A stretch of DNA of 64,000 bases from Mactra quadrangularis (lineage: Eukaryota > Mollusca > Bivalvia > Venerida > Mactridae). The stretch covers positions 10,912,001 to 10,976,000 of the forward strand of contig CM046304.1 of assembly GCA_025267735.1 (NCBI GenBank), read 5' to 3'. A program made the translations under genes and the position numbers. Below the pieces are notes generated by a model that was not told the DNA's origin, did no database searches, and was given only the letters and a program-made list of their open reading frames with translations. The first letter of the stretch is position 1; every line of letters begins with the position of its first letter. Shown here in pieces: positions 10,612 to 21,561 of this stretch.

Positions 10612-11591
10612 GAAACAAATGACAGAAAAGTGAAGATTCTCTTTGAAGGTGGTGGGGACTACTCTGGAGAATGTAGTACTCCAAAGAGAGCACCACAATA
10701 TTTAGATTTGTTATGTAAAGATCAACAAGATCTGGTACTTTTGCAGGTACAAGAATATGAAAGAAACAAACGCAACTTTTCCACGCAAACAGACCCAGAG
10801 GTTGTGTTAGGAAGCAACACCAATTTTACTGCGTTACATAGAGAGAACAGATGTAGATGTAAATGTGAGGACTCTTTGACTTTAATGAAGCAGACAAATG
10901 AGAAGATAGACAAACTTTTTGGTGTAATAAATGTTTTAAGTGAAAACCTGGAGAAAAATAAGAATGATGTTTCATTAATGTCCCTATCAACTCTGGAATC
11001 ACTTGTTAATGTACCAGTTTCCATGACTTATCAACAGTCAAGTTCTGATATTACTGATGTTGTAGCTGTGCCTGAGGAACAGTCATCGAGTTCACATGAA
11101 ATTGTTCCAGTTGTTCATCTGACATAAGATCACCAGTCTAATGATAAGGAAAATGATCCTCAGTTTACAGCAACACAACTTTACATTCCAAATGTTCTAG
11201 GATCTCCAATTATTAGTGAGAAAGTGTATTCAAAGCCATGTTTAAATGGACAAATAGTTGAAATTAAGTCTGTTCTAGACATTCCCTCTTTTGATTGTGA
11301 ATTAAGAATTCACCAAGATATACAATGGCAGGTAAAACAAGCATCATGTTCTGTAGGGAACTACGCCTGGCAGTTGGATGAATGAGTAAAGATGAATTAG
11401 TAGCAAGAAACTACAATGGCAGAAAAGGAAAGCTAAGATTATCCCCTCGTAGAGTCCATGCCATTGAGCACGCAACTTACGATATGTATGGTGCATGTGG
11501 TGTTATGAAAAGCTTACCAGAGGCAATCAACGCTGGAATTAGAAAAATTGACAGAGTGCCATTGTCAAAGTTAGCAAAACATAGCATATAA
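10612..11591 (+). pseudogene. BEN-domain protein, terminal exon, broken
   Basis: A strong 3' splice site (tcattttttgtctatttgtag, ending at 10611) leads in phase into ETNDRKVKILFEGGGDYSGE. About 170 residues follow, with a coiled-coil-like stretch (NEKIDKLFGVINVLSENLEK). A TAA at 11125-11127 interrupts the frame, which then continues through KENDPQFTATQLY to CSVGNYAWQL (11365). A small indel near 11377 shifts the frame, and the rest is at 11382-11591: SKDELVARNYNGRKGK, LRLSPRRVHAIE, AINAGIRKIDR. The pattern G.(Y/F)AW.L, then NY.GRKGK, then L.P.R..AI, is the BEN domain, a DNA- and protein-binding module in chromatin regulators (established family). One stop plus one frameshift make a working BEN domain unlikely. 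A sequencing error at either site cannot be excluded. Confidence 0.75.
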
Positions 11592-11673
11592 TGTGTTGCT
11601 TCTAGAAATAGCCTAAAGGACATCACATGTTCATGTTACTGAATATTTGTGCTGATAATCAAAAGAACCCTAA

Positions 11674-11893
11674 GGCCACAACAATTTGATCATATGTTCT
11701 ATGGATTCGCTCGCACCTTAATTTTGACAGTTATTTTTACAATTAAAAATTTTTTTCCGTGCTCGCTCATAAAAATTTTATCAAACCGCTATATAAAGCA
11801 AGTGAATAAAGACTTTTAAAAAAAATTTTTTCCCTCGTTCGCCCCATTTTTTCCAGAAAAATCTGTAGAAAGTATGATCAACTTGTTGCGGCC
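11674..11893. mobile_element. ggccacaac-TIR miniature element, copy 1
   Basis: This 220-bp non-coding element has inverted ends ggccacaacaatttgatcat and its complement (atgatcaacttgttgcggcc). The flanks are CTAA on the left and TAAG on the right, consistent with decayed TTAA target sites. The interior is A/T homopolymer-rich. A related 474-bp copy is at 45854-46327 and one end is at 61938-61984. Confidence 0.8.
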
Positions 11894-13609
11894 TAAGTCC
11901 AAATGAATTTTTCATAAAGTGTTGAATGTACTTGAAACTGCAATGCTACCTGCATCTACTTATTATGTACATATGTTTTAATGTTGACTACTTTTTTATA
12001 CTATTTCAGCATAGGTATTAGTTTTTCATGTATTAACTTTGTACACTGTTGAGTTTTTTGTGTTTGATTTGAATATTGTTGATAAAGCAGCTTTAAACCC
12101 ACATCACCTTGTTTTTATTTGTATCATCTTTCAACATTTTTGGTTTAGTATATCCTATTTGTCTTATATTTTTACATGACGTCTCCTTAATGCAAAAAGG
12201 TACCATCGTATACAAGATAAAAGAACATTAAATGGATAAATTATTCATCTTCATTTGCCTTGCTAGTTAGTCAATAGCTTGTTTTCATACCAGTCTAGAA
12301 GCAAAAGGTTCGATTTCCTGGCATATTAGTTTTGACATTGTAATGGTTTTACTTTCTACAGCCTTTCTGTTACCTGTATATCATTAGAACAGTTGTCTGC
12401 CTCTGGAAGAGGTATGTACCTATCTCTGGTTGAAGACTTGGCCTAGAGATCTGACTTAGCCACTTGATGGCCAGGTATAGGTCAAGTTACCTATGTGAAT
12501 TAAACATACTATTTGTACATAGAATTGCTGTATTTGAGGGCATCATACTGTAAACGTACACTTGACCATTGTCCCAACTACATTTGTTTTTGTCCTTCTA
12601 TTGTACATATATATATGTAATGTACAATATAAGTCAGACTACATGAAGTTATAAAAAGACAGTAAAGTTTTTTCATCAGTGACCATTCATCACTGTTATA
12701 CTCGAGCTAGTAATCAGTTTCTTGAGGCTGTACTGTACTGGAAATGAAGCACTCTGTCTCTATTGCATGAGTGTATTGCCAACTGGATCTCTGTGTCTAT
12801 GTCATATTTCCAGCCTTTACTGTGTTAGGCTTAAGAGTGATAGATATGATGGGATGGAAACAGTTAAACTATATATTTGAATTTTATCAATGAAGGGATA
12901 GTAATAACCACTGCACTATTTTTACTCTTTATTTTAAAACTTTTCGCCCATTGGTCTTTTTTAGTTAGTGCATGACAAAAGTAAAAAATCATTATCAGAA
13001 GCAGGCCAATGACCGAATTGTTTGAAAAATAAGGAGTAAACATAGAACAGTAATACTATAGTCAAATAAGAAATAAGTTTTGAAAGTAGACTTCTAAAAT
13101 CTATTTAAATAAATAACTTTTTACAACAATTATAGATCATTACTCAACATCAATAACTCAAATGTCGTGGTAAGAATAGCTTTCCGAGTATAATGATCGA
13201 AATAATAATTTAAAGCAGCTTAACTATTAGGTTCTATTACCTAAATAACAATATTTCAGTCCACATTAAAAATATCAAAGTACTGATTTTTTAACCTTAA
13301 AAAGCTATCCTATAATGCAGCCATCAAAGGTAATAATATGTTTACAAAGAATTCTAATACTTAGCAACATATACTAGTACAAAGGGTACACATATAAGTG
13401 ATTTAAACAATCAATGTTCAACTTTTTACAAAAAGTCTTCAAATGTTCAATCTATAAAAACTTAATAATTATCTAATAAAAATACTAATCCACTTAAATA
13501 ACCTAATGAAATATTATTCTATATATTCTATTATAAATAAAAGCAAAAAAGGGGTCAAGGGTCTTAGGCAACAACTTAAACACTCAAATTTGAAACGAAC
13601 AACAACAGT
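11894..13609. other. no gene recognised
   Basis: Intergenic-looking AT-rich sequence with no sustained frame or matched repeat. Confidence 0.45.
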
Positions 13610-13912
13610 CTAGTATAGAGTTGGGCCACCACGATTTAAACAAATCTCAGGAATAACCTTGTGAATGTGATCAATGTATTTTCCACACTGTTCTGCAGTA
13701 AGTCCATTCCAAAATTGTACAATGCCAGCTACTAGTTCATCTTTCAGCTTTGGCTTCACATGTCTCTGAAGAAAATCTTTCAAAGATGCCCAAACATTCT
13801 CAGTAGGATTTAAATCAGGAGAGGATGCTGGTACAGTCATGACTGTGTGAGATATATTATTTTTCTCAAACCATTCTTTTGTTGCTTTACTGCAGTGCTT
13901 GCTGTCATTGTC
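13610..13912 (-). CDS. last exon of a DD36E Tc1-like transposase gene
   Basis: A 3' splice site (ttgtttactttttag, at 13913-13927 on the plus strand) is followed in phase by DNDSKHCSKATKEWFEK, then ASSPDLNPTENVW, and the frame stays open for 100 codons to the stop at 13610. DNDSKH supplies the second catalytic Asp and PTENVW the Glu of a Tc1/IS630 DDE domain. The spacing is 36 residues, not the 34 of Tc1. The exon begins almost exactly at the catalytic Asp, so the catalytic core must be split by an intron. The rest of the gene would lie above 13920, but SINE and LINE insertions start by 14067 and no N-terminal part was found within the window. It may be an old domesticated or intron-bearing transposase, or a fragment. 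The exon itself has no stop. Confidence 0.75.
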   Translation of the reverse strand, partial: DNDSKHCSKATKEWFEKNNISHTVMTVPASSPDLNPTENVWASLKDFLQRHVKPKLKDELVAGIVQFWNGLTAEQCGKYIDHIHKVIPEICLNRGGPTLY

Positions 13913-14066
13913 CTAAAAAGTAAACAAAAGATGATTTTAGCAAATTATTATGGTAATTGTAATACTTAAAAGTACTTGAAATTATGAGTTTTACTTAAAA
14001 TAAGGATTACATTCAAATCTGTTAAAATCAAACAGATGATATATGCTTTTGAATTGGTCTTTTATA

Positions 14067-14372
14067 GCCGCCCGACTAGCTCAGTAGGTATCACACAAGT
14101 CTACTGATCATGGGGTCTTGGGTTCTATTTCCGGGTGGGGCATACCTTTGTGGAGTTTGGTCATGAAATTATTTCTACGGTCATTCTCCCTCCTACCAAT
14201 GATTTTTAATCATGTAGGGCAGTTATCGGTCACTGACAAAAGTGTGCACTTAAAATTTGGTTAACAGCTAAATCCAGATTTTTAATGCCCCGATAAGAGC
14301 CAGTTGGTTGACTGACCCCATTATATGACCTATAAAATGTGTTGCTAGGGCATTAAATCCAACAAACAAACT
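14067..14372 (+). repeat. SINE family 1, full length
   Basis: The tRNA-like head has box A (gactagctcagtaggtatc) and a degenerate box B (gggttctatttccg). A central body follows with ctaccaatgattttta, atgtagggcagtt and cagtc/gtcactgac. The tail is gttggttgactgacc, ttatatgacctataaaatgt and gcattaaatccaacaaacaaa. These heads would allow RNA polymerase III transcription. Confidence 0.9.
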
Positions 14373-14454
14373 ATCAATTTAAACAAAAAAATTGGTTTCA
14401 TATTAAATTATATGCTAGATTATGTTCATCAAGGGCATTAAGACAAATTATGAA

Positions 14455-14632
14455 TTTTTGAATCTGTACCATCAAATGCTATAATTAACTTTTTGAAAGA
14501 AATAAATGTTTATAATAAGATATAGAGTTTTACATCATTAATATAGTTTGAATTATTAGTATCATTAATAGCTTTCAGCGCGATATGACCTTTCTGTGTT
14601 GGTGCGCCGTAAAACCCAAACAAACAAACAAA
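14455..14632 (+). mobile_element. LINE 3' end (same family as 31220-31397)
   Basis: It matches the 3' part of the LINE at 30762-31397: tctgtaccatcaaatgctat, ggaaataaatgt-like, atagagttttacatcat, gcgcgatatgacctttctgt and a caaacaaacaaac tail. Only the last coding codons and the 3' UTR remain. Confidence 0.85.
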
Positions 14633-15136
14633 CAAATTATGAAATAATCAATAAATGCCTTCCCATACCAGTATTTGTACATTAATATGAAATAGTAATA
14701 TGAGATCTTAACACATGTACAGATATGTACATGTTCATTCAACACATGTAAAAATGCAAATACCAACATAATATAAATGAATAAGAGCAGTGCACACACA
14801 GTAAGCTTGACAATTCCTCTGAGTGTAAGTTTAAGTGAATACTTTCAGTGGTTCAAGTTTTGGAATATGCATACAAATTCTTATCAACTGCAGGGCATGT
14901 GAAATCTTAAAACTGTTCAGCTGTATGGTTAAAGTATCTAATCCACATTAACATAACAAAATAAAATCTAAGTTCACATGTCTGTATATGTCTTGGCACT
15001 ACATGGACAATAACGAGTAAGATTTCCCAAGCCCTTGTTTGTATATATATATAATTTCATCAGATTACTTAACTTATGAAACTTAGTATCTATCTCAAAT
15101 TGTTACCCTGTTAATATGTATGAAGTTTCATATTGT
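14633..15136. other. no gene recognised
   Basis: AT-rich, with no supported frame. Confidence 0.4.
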
Positions 15137-15345
15137 CCGTTTTTTCTCAACTGTCAAAGCTTGAATAATTTCACGGTGACTGAATGCATTGCTTTTGTAC
15201 TGATGGCCTAATTTTTATTAAATATATCTTGACTAAAACTTATCATTAGTCATAAGAACCTTTACTCGATCATAATACACACTTTCGAAAACTCATGGAT
15301 GTATAATTTTAACAAACGCATTCACCGTGAAATTATTCGCATATT
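15137..15345. repeat. ccgttttttctcaactgtca repeat
   Basis: It begins tgtccgttttttctcaactg and includes aataatttcacggtga and cataatacacactttcgaaa. The same sequence occurs in reverse orientation at 36143-36325, and its first 45 bp form the right edge of the repeats at 33711-34071 and 35215-35573. The inverted caccgtgaaattattcg near 15325 suggests terminal inverted repeats. Confidence 0.6.
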
Positions 15346-15658
15346 GACCGGCTAGCCAGTCCATAATTTTTATATTGACCGTTTATGACGTCATCCAGTC
15401 TTATTTAACACGACCTTCATGTTGTGCTAATTACACGGCAACACAAACAGACGAAATTGCCAAGTCGATTCACAAAAATGAAATATAACAAGAAGAACAT
15501 GTTATCTTGCTACGTTGCATGAAAATGAAAGTCAGACTGGGGATTTAGATATTTGACATACTGTAGAATAAAATAATTATTTGAAAACACATTAGTAAAA
15601 TGTCAGCAACATGACTTTCATGAGTGGTGAGAGGATTTAAATTCAAATTCGGTATAAT

Positions 15659-15831
15659 ATAACAAATAACACATGGCCTTACGGGCAATATGCAAGTTTA
15701 CGGACTGTTCGTTGAGACCTCGGAACGTATATATAGCCCTCAGCTGCGCTTCGGGCCATATACCTTCCTCAGTCTGACCAACCAGTCCGTAAACTTGCAT
15801 ATTGCCCTCATGGCCATGTATTATTTGTTAA
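15659..15831. repeat. 173-bp palindrome with about 48-bp arms
   Basis: The left arm (taacaaataacacatggcct, acgggcaatatgcaagttta, cggactg) and right arm (cagtccgtaaacttgcatat, tgccctcatggccatgtatt, atttgtta) are near-perfect inverse complements. The inner part includes gccctcagctgcgcttcggg. Similar peptides read from both strands (MQVYGL...) are a by-product of this symmetry, not genes. Confidence 0.85.
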
Positions 15832-16627
15832 ATATTATACTGGCCAGTGACAATACATTTCTCGGACCGTATATTATAGATTTCATATTTCAACTGTCAA
15901 AGAAAAAAACAAAAAGTAATACATATGATTATCTACGATTCAATAAAATGGTTTTGAAAACTATTTAGATATACTTCATGGTAAATTATTAAAATCGGTC
16001 ATAAACTTTAGACTGAGTAACAATAAATTACCTATTGAAAGGGGGCGATGGTCGAATCAGAATTTTTTATATAGAAAATGCCATTTTTGTAATAATAACG
16101 AAATTGGGGATGAGTTTCATTATTTATTCAAATGTCTACACTTTACGCATGCTAGAAAAACAATCCTTCATCCAAACATTTCTGCCAATCAAAATATGTA
16201 CAATTTTCAGAATATTATGAATACCTCAAACGAGAAAAAGTTTTCAAACTGGGTAATTTTTATTAATAAAGTACTTATGCAGGTTTCAGACCACTACCTG
16301 GCTAATTATTCGTAATCTTCTTAATTTTCTTTACAAAAATTTACCAACAATTATATTCGCTTTGTTATTTTGTATCTATACTGTTTGTATATATGCTATA
16401 TATAATTTAGTTGTTTTCCACCCATTGCCTTTTATATTTGTTGTTATATGTTATACATTATACATGTATATGTATAATATGAACTTGTTTATAACCTCAT
16501 TTCACATATTAACACATTCGATTATTTTCCTCCACTACAGCCAAAGATTTGTGCAAAATAAAGTTACATGCAGAAAATGTGCTAAATTAGTTTGTAAAAT
16601 CATTGGGGTAAATATATTTAATGTACG
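15832..16627. other. no gene recognised
   Basis: AT-rich sequence with two low-complexity open frames (16035-16220, 16362-16637) that show no family features. Confidence 0.4.
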
Positions 16628-16932
16628 GAGCCCCTAAAGTGACATTTTGAAATACTTTTTTTATGTTCACAACTATTTCGTTTAAACGTAATATTATTTC
16701 GTTTTTACGATATATTATTTCGTTTTTACGAAATATTATTTCGTTTATTCGAATATTATTTCGATTTTACGAAATAATTATTTCGTTTTTTTTCCGAAAT
16801 AACTATTACGTTTTTTCGAAATAATTATTTCGTTTAAACGTAATATTATTTCGATTAAACGAAATAATTTCGTTTAAACGAAATAGTTGTGAAAATAAAA
16901 AAAGCATTTCAAAATGTCACTTCAGGGGCTCA
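16628..16932. mobile_element. foldback element with 62-bp ends and tttcg-rich core
   Basis: The ends are inverted repeats of about 62 bp: gagcccctaaagtgacattt on the left, and gtcacttcaggggctc on the right. They run inward through cacaactatttcgtttaaac. The core is a set of short back-to-back units of the form attatttcgttt..aaacgaaat, so the whole 305 bp can fold repeatedly. Non-coding. Confidence 0.85.
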
Positions 16933-17099
16933 GTATTATTGCCAATGATGGGTGGAATTATTTCATAAAATGTGCAAATATTACACCACCACGACATAAT
17001 GAGATGATTTTGAGTAATTACCCAATGTCTGTGTCAACTAGGCTCGACGTTTCTTTCAGCGACTTATAATTCAACTTAGGTCAGGATAACCTGCCCCTT

Positions 17100-17400
17100 A
17101 CCACTATCGTTATCGGATCAGGCAAATCAGAATAATGGCCGCCCCCTCAGTTATTATTCAGGTAACACAATTTTTGTTCAAGTTTTCTTAATTTTGCATG
17201 ATCATTTGCTGATGATAGTAACTTTAATAGTAGTTCGGTATTTAATAATTCATTCGATTCCGATTTTCTGATTTTGACGTGTATTTAGCGTACGATTAAC
17301 ACAAAGACCATGTCTCGAAATGAACTCAATTCGGACGTGGATTAGTCTCGTTAGAATTTCGGATACTTTATTTAGCATAAATGTAACCGAACAACTAAAA
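17100..17400. repeat. diverged interspersed repeat, copy 1
   Basis: Segments such as ttatcggatcaggcaaatca, ttaattttgcatgatcattt and aatttcggatactttattta align in order with 20150-20430. The copies are about 70 percent alike by eye, so this is an old repeat or ancient duplication. Confidence 0.5.
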
Positions 17401-17710
17401 AGGAATCTACTGTAATTCTTGTACAATGATCCTTTAATTTAAGCCTGTGTTGTGAGAAATGTCATTTGAAAACATAATTATTCAATACCGAATTCACTAC
17501 ATCACACGCGGCCATTATCATGCTTTGTCTGACGTACTTATAGCGGTCAAAGTACGACTGGGAATCAGACCAAGTTCAACTTGTCATACAAGTATCCCTT
17601 CAGGTGATAAAACTACTTACAAATAACAACATTTTTAGATTGTGATAGAAATATCAACGAAAACAAAAGGACAATACCAGGTTTAGGTACACATTATTTC
17701 TAATATTTGT

Positions 17711-18030
17711 GAGCCACCCGGCTAGCTCAGTTGGTAGCACGCAAGTCTACTGATCGAGGGGTGGAGGGTTCGATTCCCGGGCGGGGCATACTTTCGTTGA
17801 ACTTGGTCATGGAATTATTTCTACGGCATTTCTCCCTTCTACCAATGATTCTTATTAATGTAGGGCAGTTGTCAGTCATTGACGAAATTATGCGCTCAGT
17901 AGTTGGTTAACAGCTAAATCCAGAGATTTAGCCTTTCCAGGAGGAGTGAGTAGGTTGACTGACCGCAGTTATATGTCCTATACAATGTGTTGCCACGGCG
18001 TTAACCCCCCCCCCCAAAAAAAACCAAATT
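17711..18030 (+). repeat. SINE family 1, best-preserved copy
   Basis: The head reads ccggctagctcagttggtag (box A) and gggttcgattcccgggcggg (box B), an almost canonical tRNA profile. The body includes tagggcagttgtcagtcatt and ctaaatccagagatttagcc. The tail is ttatatgtcctatacaatgt, gccacggcgttaa, then a C run and an A run. This copy gives the clearest family consensus. Confidence 0.93.
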
Positions 18031-18968
18031 CATTTATTTGTGATATTTTACTTTGATTCATTATCTTAAAATATGTATGTATTTATCCTGACTTATACAA
18101 GTTCATTTGTTTTACTTTTGATGATTTAATGCTTTTTTTGTTAACAAGCTTATTAACAAAAGCTTATGATATATACTTGTTAATATGACGACTCCAAATA
18201 AGGATTATTTATTTTTTTAGCGTCGTACTAAGTAAAGTTTTGTCTAAATAAGAAGACATAATTTATCATTTGACAACATTGTGACGTCAAATACATTCCA
18301 GATTTAAACAATATTAATTAGATTTATGGATCAGTGTCATGAAACGTTTTGGGTTTACGTGCGAAAAAGCATCAACCATTATACATTAAATACATTGTAT
18401 AAGATTATATAGGTTACATGAAGTGATGTTATGGTAGATTTATATAAGTAGAAAAAGAAGTAGATGTATGACATCTTAGGATTATAGAGAATATATGTCA
18501 GTAATAATATATGATGTCAAACATAAGTTAGTAGTCTCATCAACACATTCTTATTTACAACAAAAATAAGTTCACCAAACGTTGTTAAATATGTTATTGT
18601 TAAACTTAATTGCAACGATAATAGCCATTTAAAATAGATTTTTAAATTACAAATTTCATAATACTAACAACAAATGTGGGTATTTAACTCACAGTGAAGT
18701 CCTTCAGTAATAAGGATAATAATCAACCATTTGATACCTCGACCAGTAACCAGGTATTTTATGATTAAGTTCGTACAGTCGTCGCATAGTGCTTTCTTAA
18801 TAATAAATCAAAGTACTGACCGTACTGCTGGGACGGTGCTACTGAGATTGTAAAGCACTGATCATGAGAAAAATAAGATGTCATATATAAATTATCTTTA
18901 AGGTCTTAAACTTAAAGTTACTTATTCGGTGTAAACCAATTTTTAATATGGTCAATCAGTCTTCACGA
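18031..18968. other. no gene recognised
   Basis: AT-rich, with no supported feature. Confidence 0.4.
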
Positions 18969-19051
18969 TAAATTTTCATCAGCACTCGACATTCGGTCCA
19001 GTAAAATATCTATTTTGCTGGACCGAATGTCGAGTGCTGATGAAAATTTAC
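18969..19051. repeat. perfect 33-bp hairpin
   Basis: Arms taaattttcatcagcactcg + acattcggtccag and their exact complement (ctggaccgaatgtcgagtgc...) flank a 17-bp spacer (taaaatatctattttg). There are no mismatches by eye over 33 bp, so the arms are young or conserved. Confidence 0.9.
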
Positions 19052-19290
19052 TGGAAAGTTTACTGACCCAAAACAATCTTGACGATACGTTATAATGTCC
19101 AGTCCATCTGAATGATTCAGCATGATACATTCAATTATATTAAACAAACAATACAACAAAAATATATTTTATTGTATATGGAAACGGTAGCTGTAAAAAG
19201 TTAGTGGACCACCGGACCACATTCTAAAAGTCACTAGACCTGGACCGATCTCGGTGACTCTGTTCACGGACTACTGGGTGAATTCAAAGC

Positions 19291-19590
19291 CTTTCGGCCA
19301 GCTCTGTTGGTAGCACGCAAGTCTACTGATCGAAGGGTCGTGGGTTCGAGCCCAGGGTGGGGTATACTTTCGTGGAGCTTGGTCATGAAATTATTTATTC
19401 TCCCTCTTACCAATGATTTTTAATTATGTAGGGCAGTTGTCAGTCACTGACGTAAGTATGCGTTTAGTAGTCGTTTAACAGCTAAATCGGGTGATTTAAT
19501 CTTTCCAAGAGGAGTAGATGGTTGGCTGACCGCCGTTATATGACCTATACAATGTGTTGCAACGGCGTTAACCCCCTTTCTCCAAAAAAG
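19291..19590 (+). repeat. SINE family 1, near full length
   Basis: The head retains ctctgttggtagcacgcaag and gggttcgagcccagggtggg. The body and tail match the 17711 copy, ending acggcgttaaccccctttct and an A run. A few bases of the head are degraded. Confidence 0.88.
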
Positions 19591-19775
19591 TGTAAATTCA
19601 AAGACTAAATTCCACAGTGCTTTCAGCGCTTTGATTTTGATCGTCACCACTAGAATTGTTTGTTATAGCTTTATAAGTACAGCCAAAAGTTTAGTAATAC
19701 ATTGTATTTCTGTTTCTGTCATTTTGTACCCATCACACTAGTTTCACCAGTCTTTATCATCATGATTACAATAAA

Positions 19776-19857
19776 TCGAGGGTTGCCCGCAAAACTGTAG
19801 TTAGTGTATTGTGTTAAAGAGCGAGTTACTACAGTCTTGCGGGCTACCCTCGAAATG
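19776..19857. repeat. 82-bp hairpin, tcgagggttgcccgc arms
   Basis: Arms of about 25 bp (tcgagggttgcccgcaaaac / ttgcgggctaccctcga, three mismatches) flank a 30-bp loop. Non-coding. Confidence 0.75.
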
Positions 19858-19904
19858 TAATTACTTTTCCGACGTTTCACGAATGTCAGTACAAACATTA
19901 CATC

Positions 19905-20002
19905 GATGGTGTCTTATGCATTAGTAAGATAGACTTTGTAAATCTCTCTTAACACAATGTTGAAGGTTTGTCGTGTGTAAGAGAATATTAATTTGGCGAG
20001 TA
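19905..20002. repeat. 100-bp interspersed repeat, copy 2
   Basis: Same orientation and order as 10446-10545, sharing gttgaaggtttgtcgtgtgt and atttggcga. Confidence 0.7.
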
Positions 20003-20149
20003 CGGATTTTAACAATGTCTAGAGCGGTGTCATTTGGTCGATGAACGCGATATTACGTCTGAGTTGTAAGGCGCTTATTGATTAGGACCGCTCAGTATAA
20101 TAGGAGAAAATGAGTAGATTTTAATAAGTCTGCAGAAAGTCTTCTTCTA

Positions 20150-20430
20150 TCATTATCGGGTCAGACAAAGCGCAATAATGGCGGGGCCCGCCAGGGCATC
20201 TTAAAGTTGAAAGATTTTCTTCTATTTTCTCTTTATTTTGCATGAACAATTTCTGACGATGGTCAATTTAGTGAAGTTTTGTGCTATGTAGCTCATTTGA
20301 AATAAATGTTTCATTTTGCACTTAAATTTAGCAAAAGATTGAACACAAACCATGTCAGCAAAGTAGACACGCTTCAGACGTTGATTATTTCTTGTTAGAA
20401 TTTTGAATACTTTATTAAGCATGAATTTAA
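20150..20430. repeat. diverged interspersed repeat, copy 2
   Basis: Colinear with 17100-17400 (atcgggtcagacaaagcgca, tttattttgcatgaacaatt, gaattttgaatactttatta). Non-coding. Confidence 0.5.
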
Positions 20431-21561
20431 CCTAACGACTAAAAACGTATATATTCCTCACTGTTCAATCGTTTGCCGGCCCATTTTGTGTTTTTTGGTT
20501 GTGTGGGTCGTAACATTTTCCACAACGACCATGTGCAATTTTGATTCGCGCCAGTCACGATTTCCTCGTGCATTTTAGTAATTCCATCGATTCACTGTTC
20601 CACGCACCGGTTAGACTACTTCCAAAAAAAATGATTACGCAATAATCATTTATATATTGTCGAAAGCAGATGTACAAAAATTTGTTAAAAAAATATTGGT
20701 TCATGAAAAAGGTGAACGCAATTGAAATATATATACTTACAAGTTTTGTTAAGATTATGTAATGGAACTTTTTTCTGGTCTTAGTTGTTTTAGTGGACGT
20801 TAGTCAATAGAAATCTAAATGAGTTGTTCCAGAATTGTACCAAGCTAGTAAAAAATTATTTCTTAAGTCAGAAAGATTTAAACATTGGAAACCGGCACTG
20901 TGTTCACAGTCTATAAATGTATGTTGAATAGAAGAGGTATTCACATTAACGATTTTTCAGCTATAACAGCAGAGTGCTAGAAATTGGCATAGATATACGT
21001 GACATCATGCAATATTTGAAGGCAAATTCCTTCAAAGCATAATGTAATTTGACTATTTTGCATATCTTTAAGTTATTATATACTGCTTTAATGTTTTCAT
21101 TTGATATTTTTTATTAAATTTATACAAAATAAGCATAACATAACCATATTTTACTCAAAATATAAATGTAAAAATCAAGGACTTTATATTACGTAAGATA
21201 CCTAATTTGCATAAAATTGCATGTTTTATTAATCATATCAAGCTGTAATCAGCACCGTCTGATAGATAGACCTTGACAACATGGGTATGGATACATAATT
21301 ATTTTAGATTTCCATCACAGTTGGTTATTGTGTTACATGTTTTAGCGAAAAATAGAATTTTGATAATGGCGGACTTGATTTGCATATCATGCAAATTGCT
21401 CAATGATGACAGTGTGTCATCACTCGGATTCTTAATCAGCACGGTTTTAGAGAAATAGAAACAGCAAAAATCTTTGTGGGAACCCAAGTGCACGGGTCAC
21501 CTCATATACTGCAGACCTAAATCGGTTAAGACCGGAGACAACAAATATAAGCATAAGCAAA
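20431..21561. other. no gene recognised
   Basis: No frame or repeat could be supported. Confidence 0.4.

Noticed and set aside
14070..14145. tRNA gene in the SINE head (also at 17713 and 19291)
   Set aside because: Box A and box B are present, but the sequence continues into a repeated SINE body and the acceptor stem is not preserved.
15618..15968. Two opposed frames with similar N-termini
   Set aside because: They are explained by the palindrome at 15659-15831.
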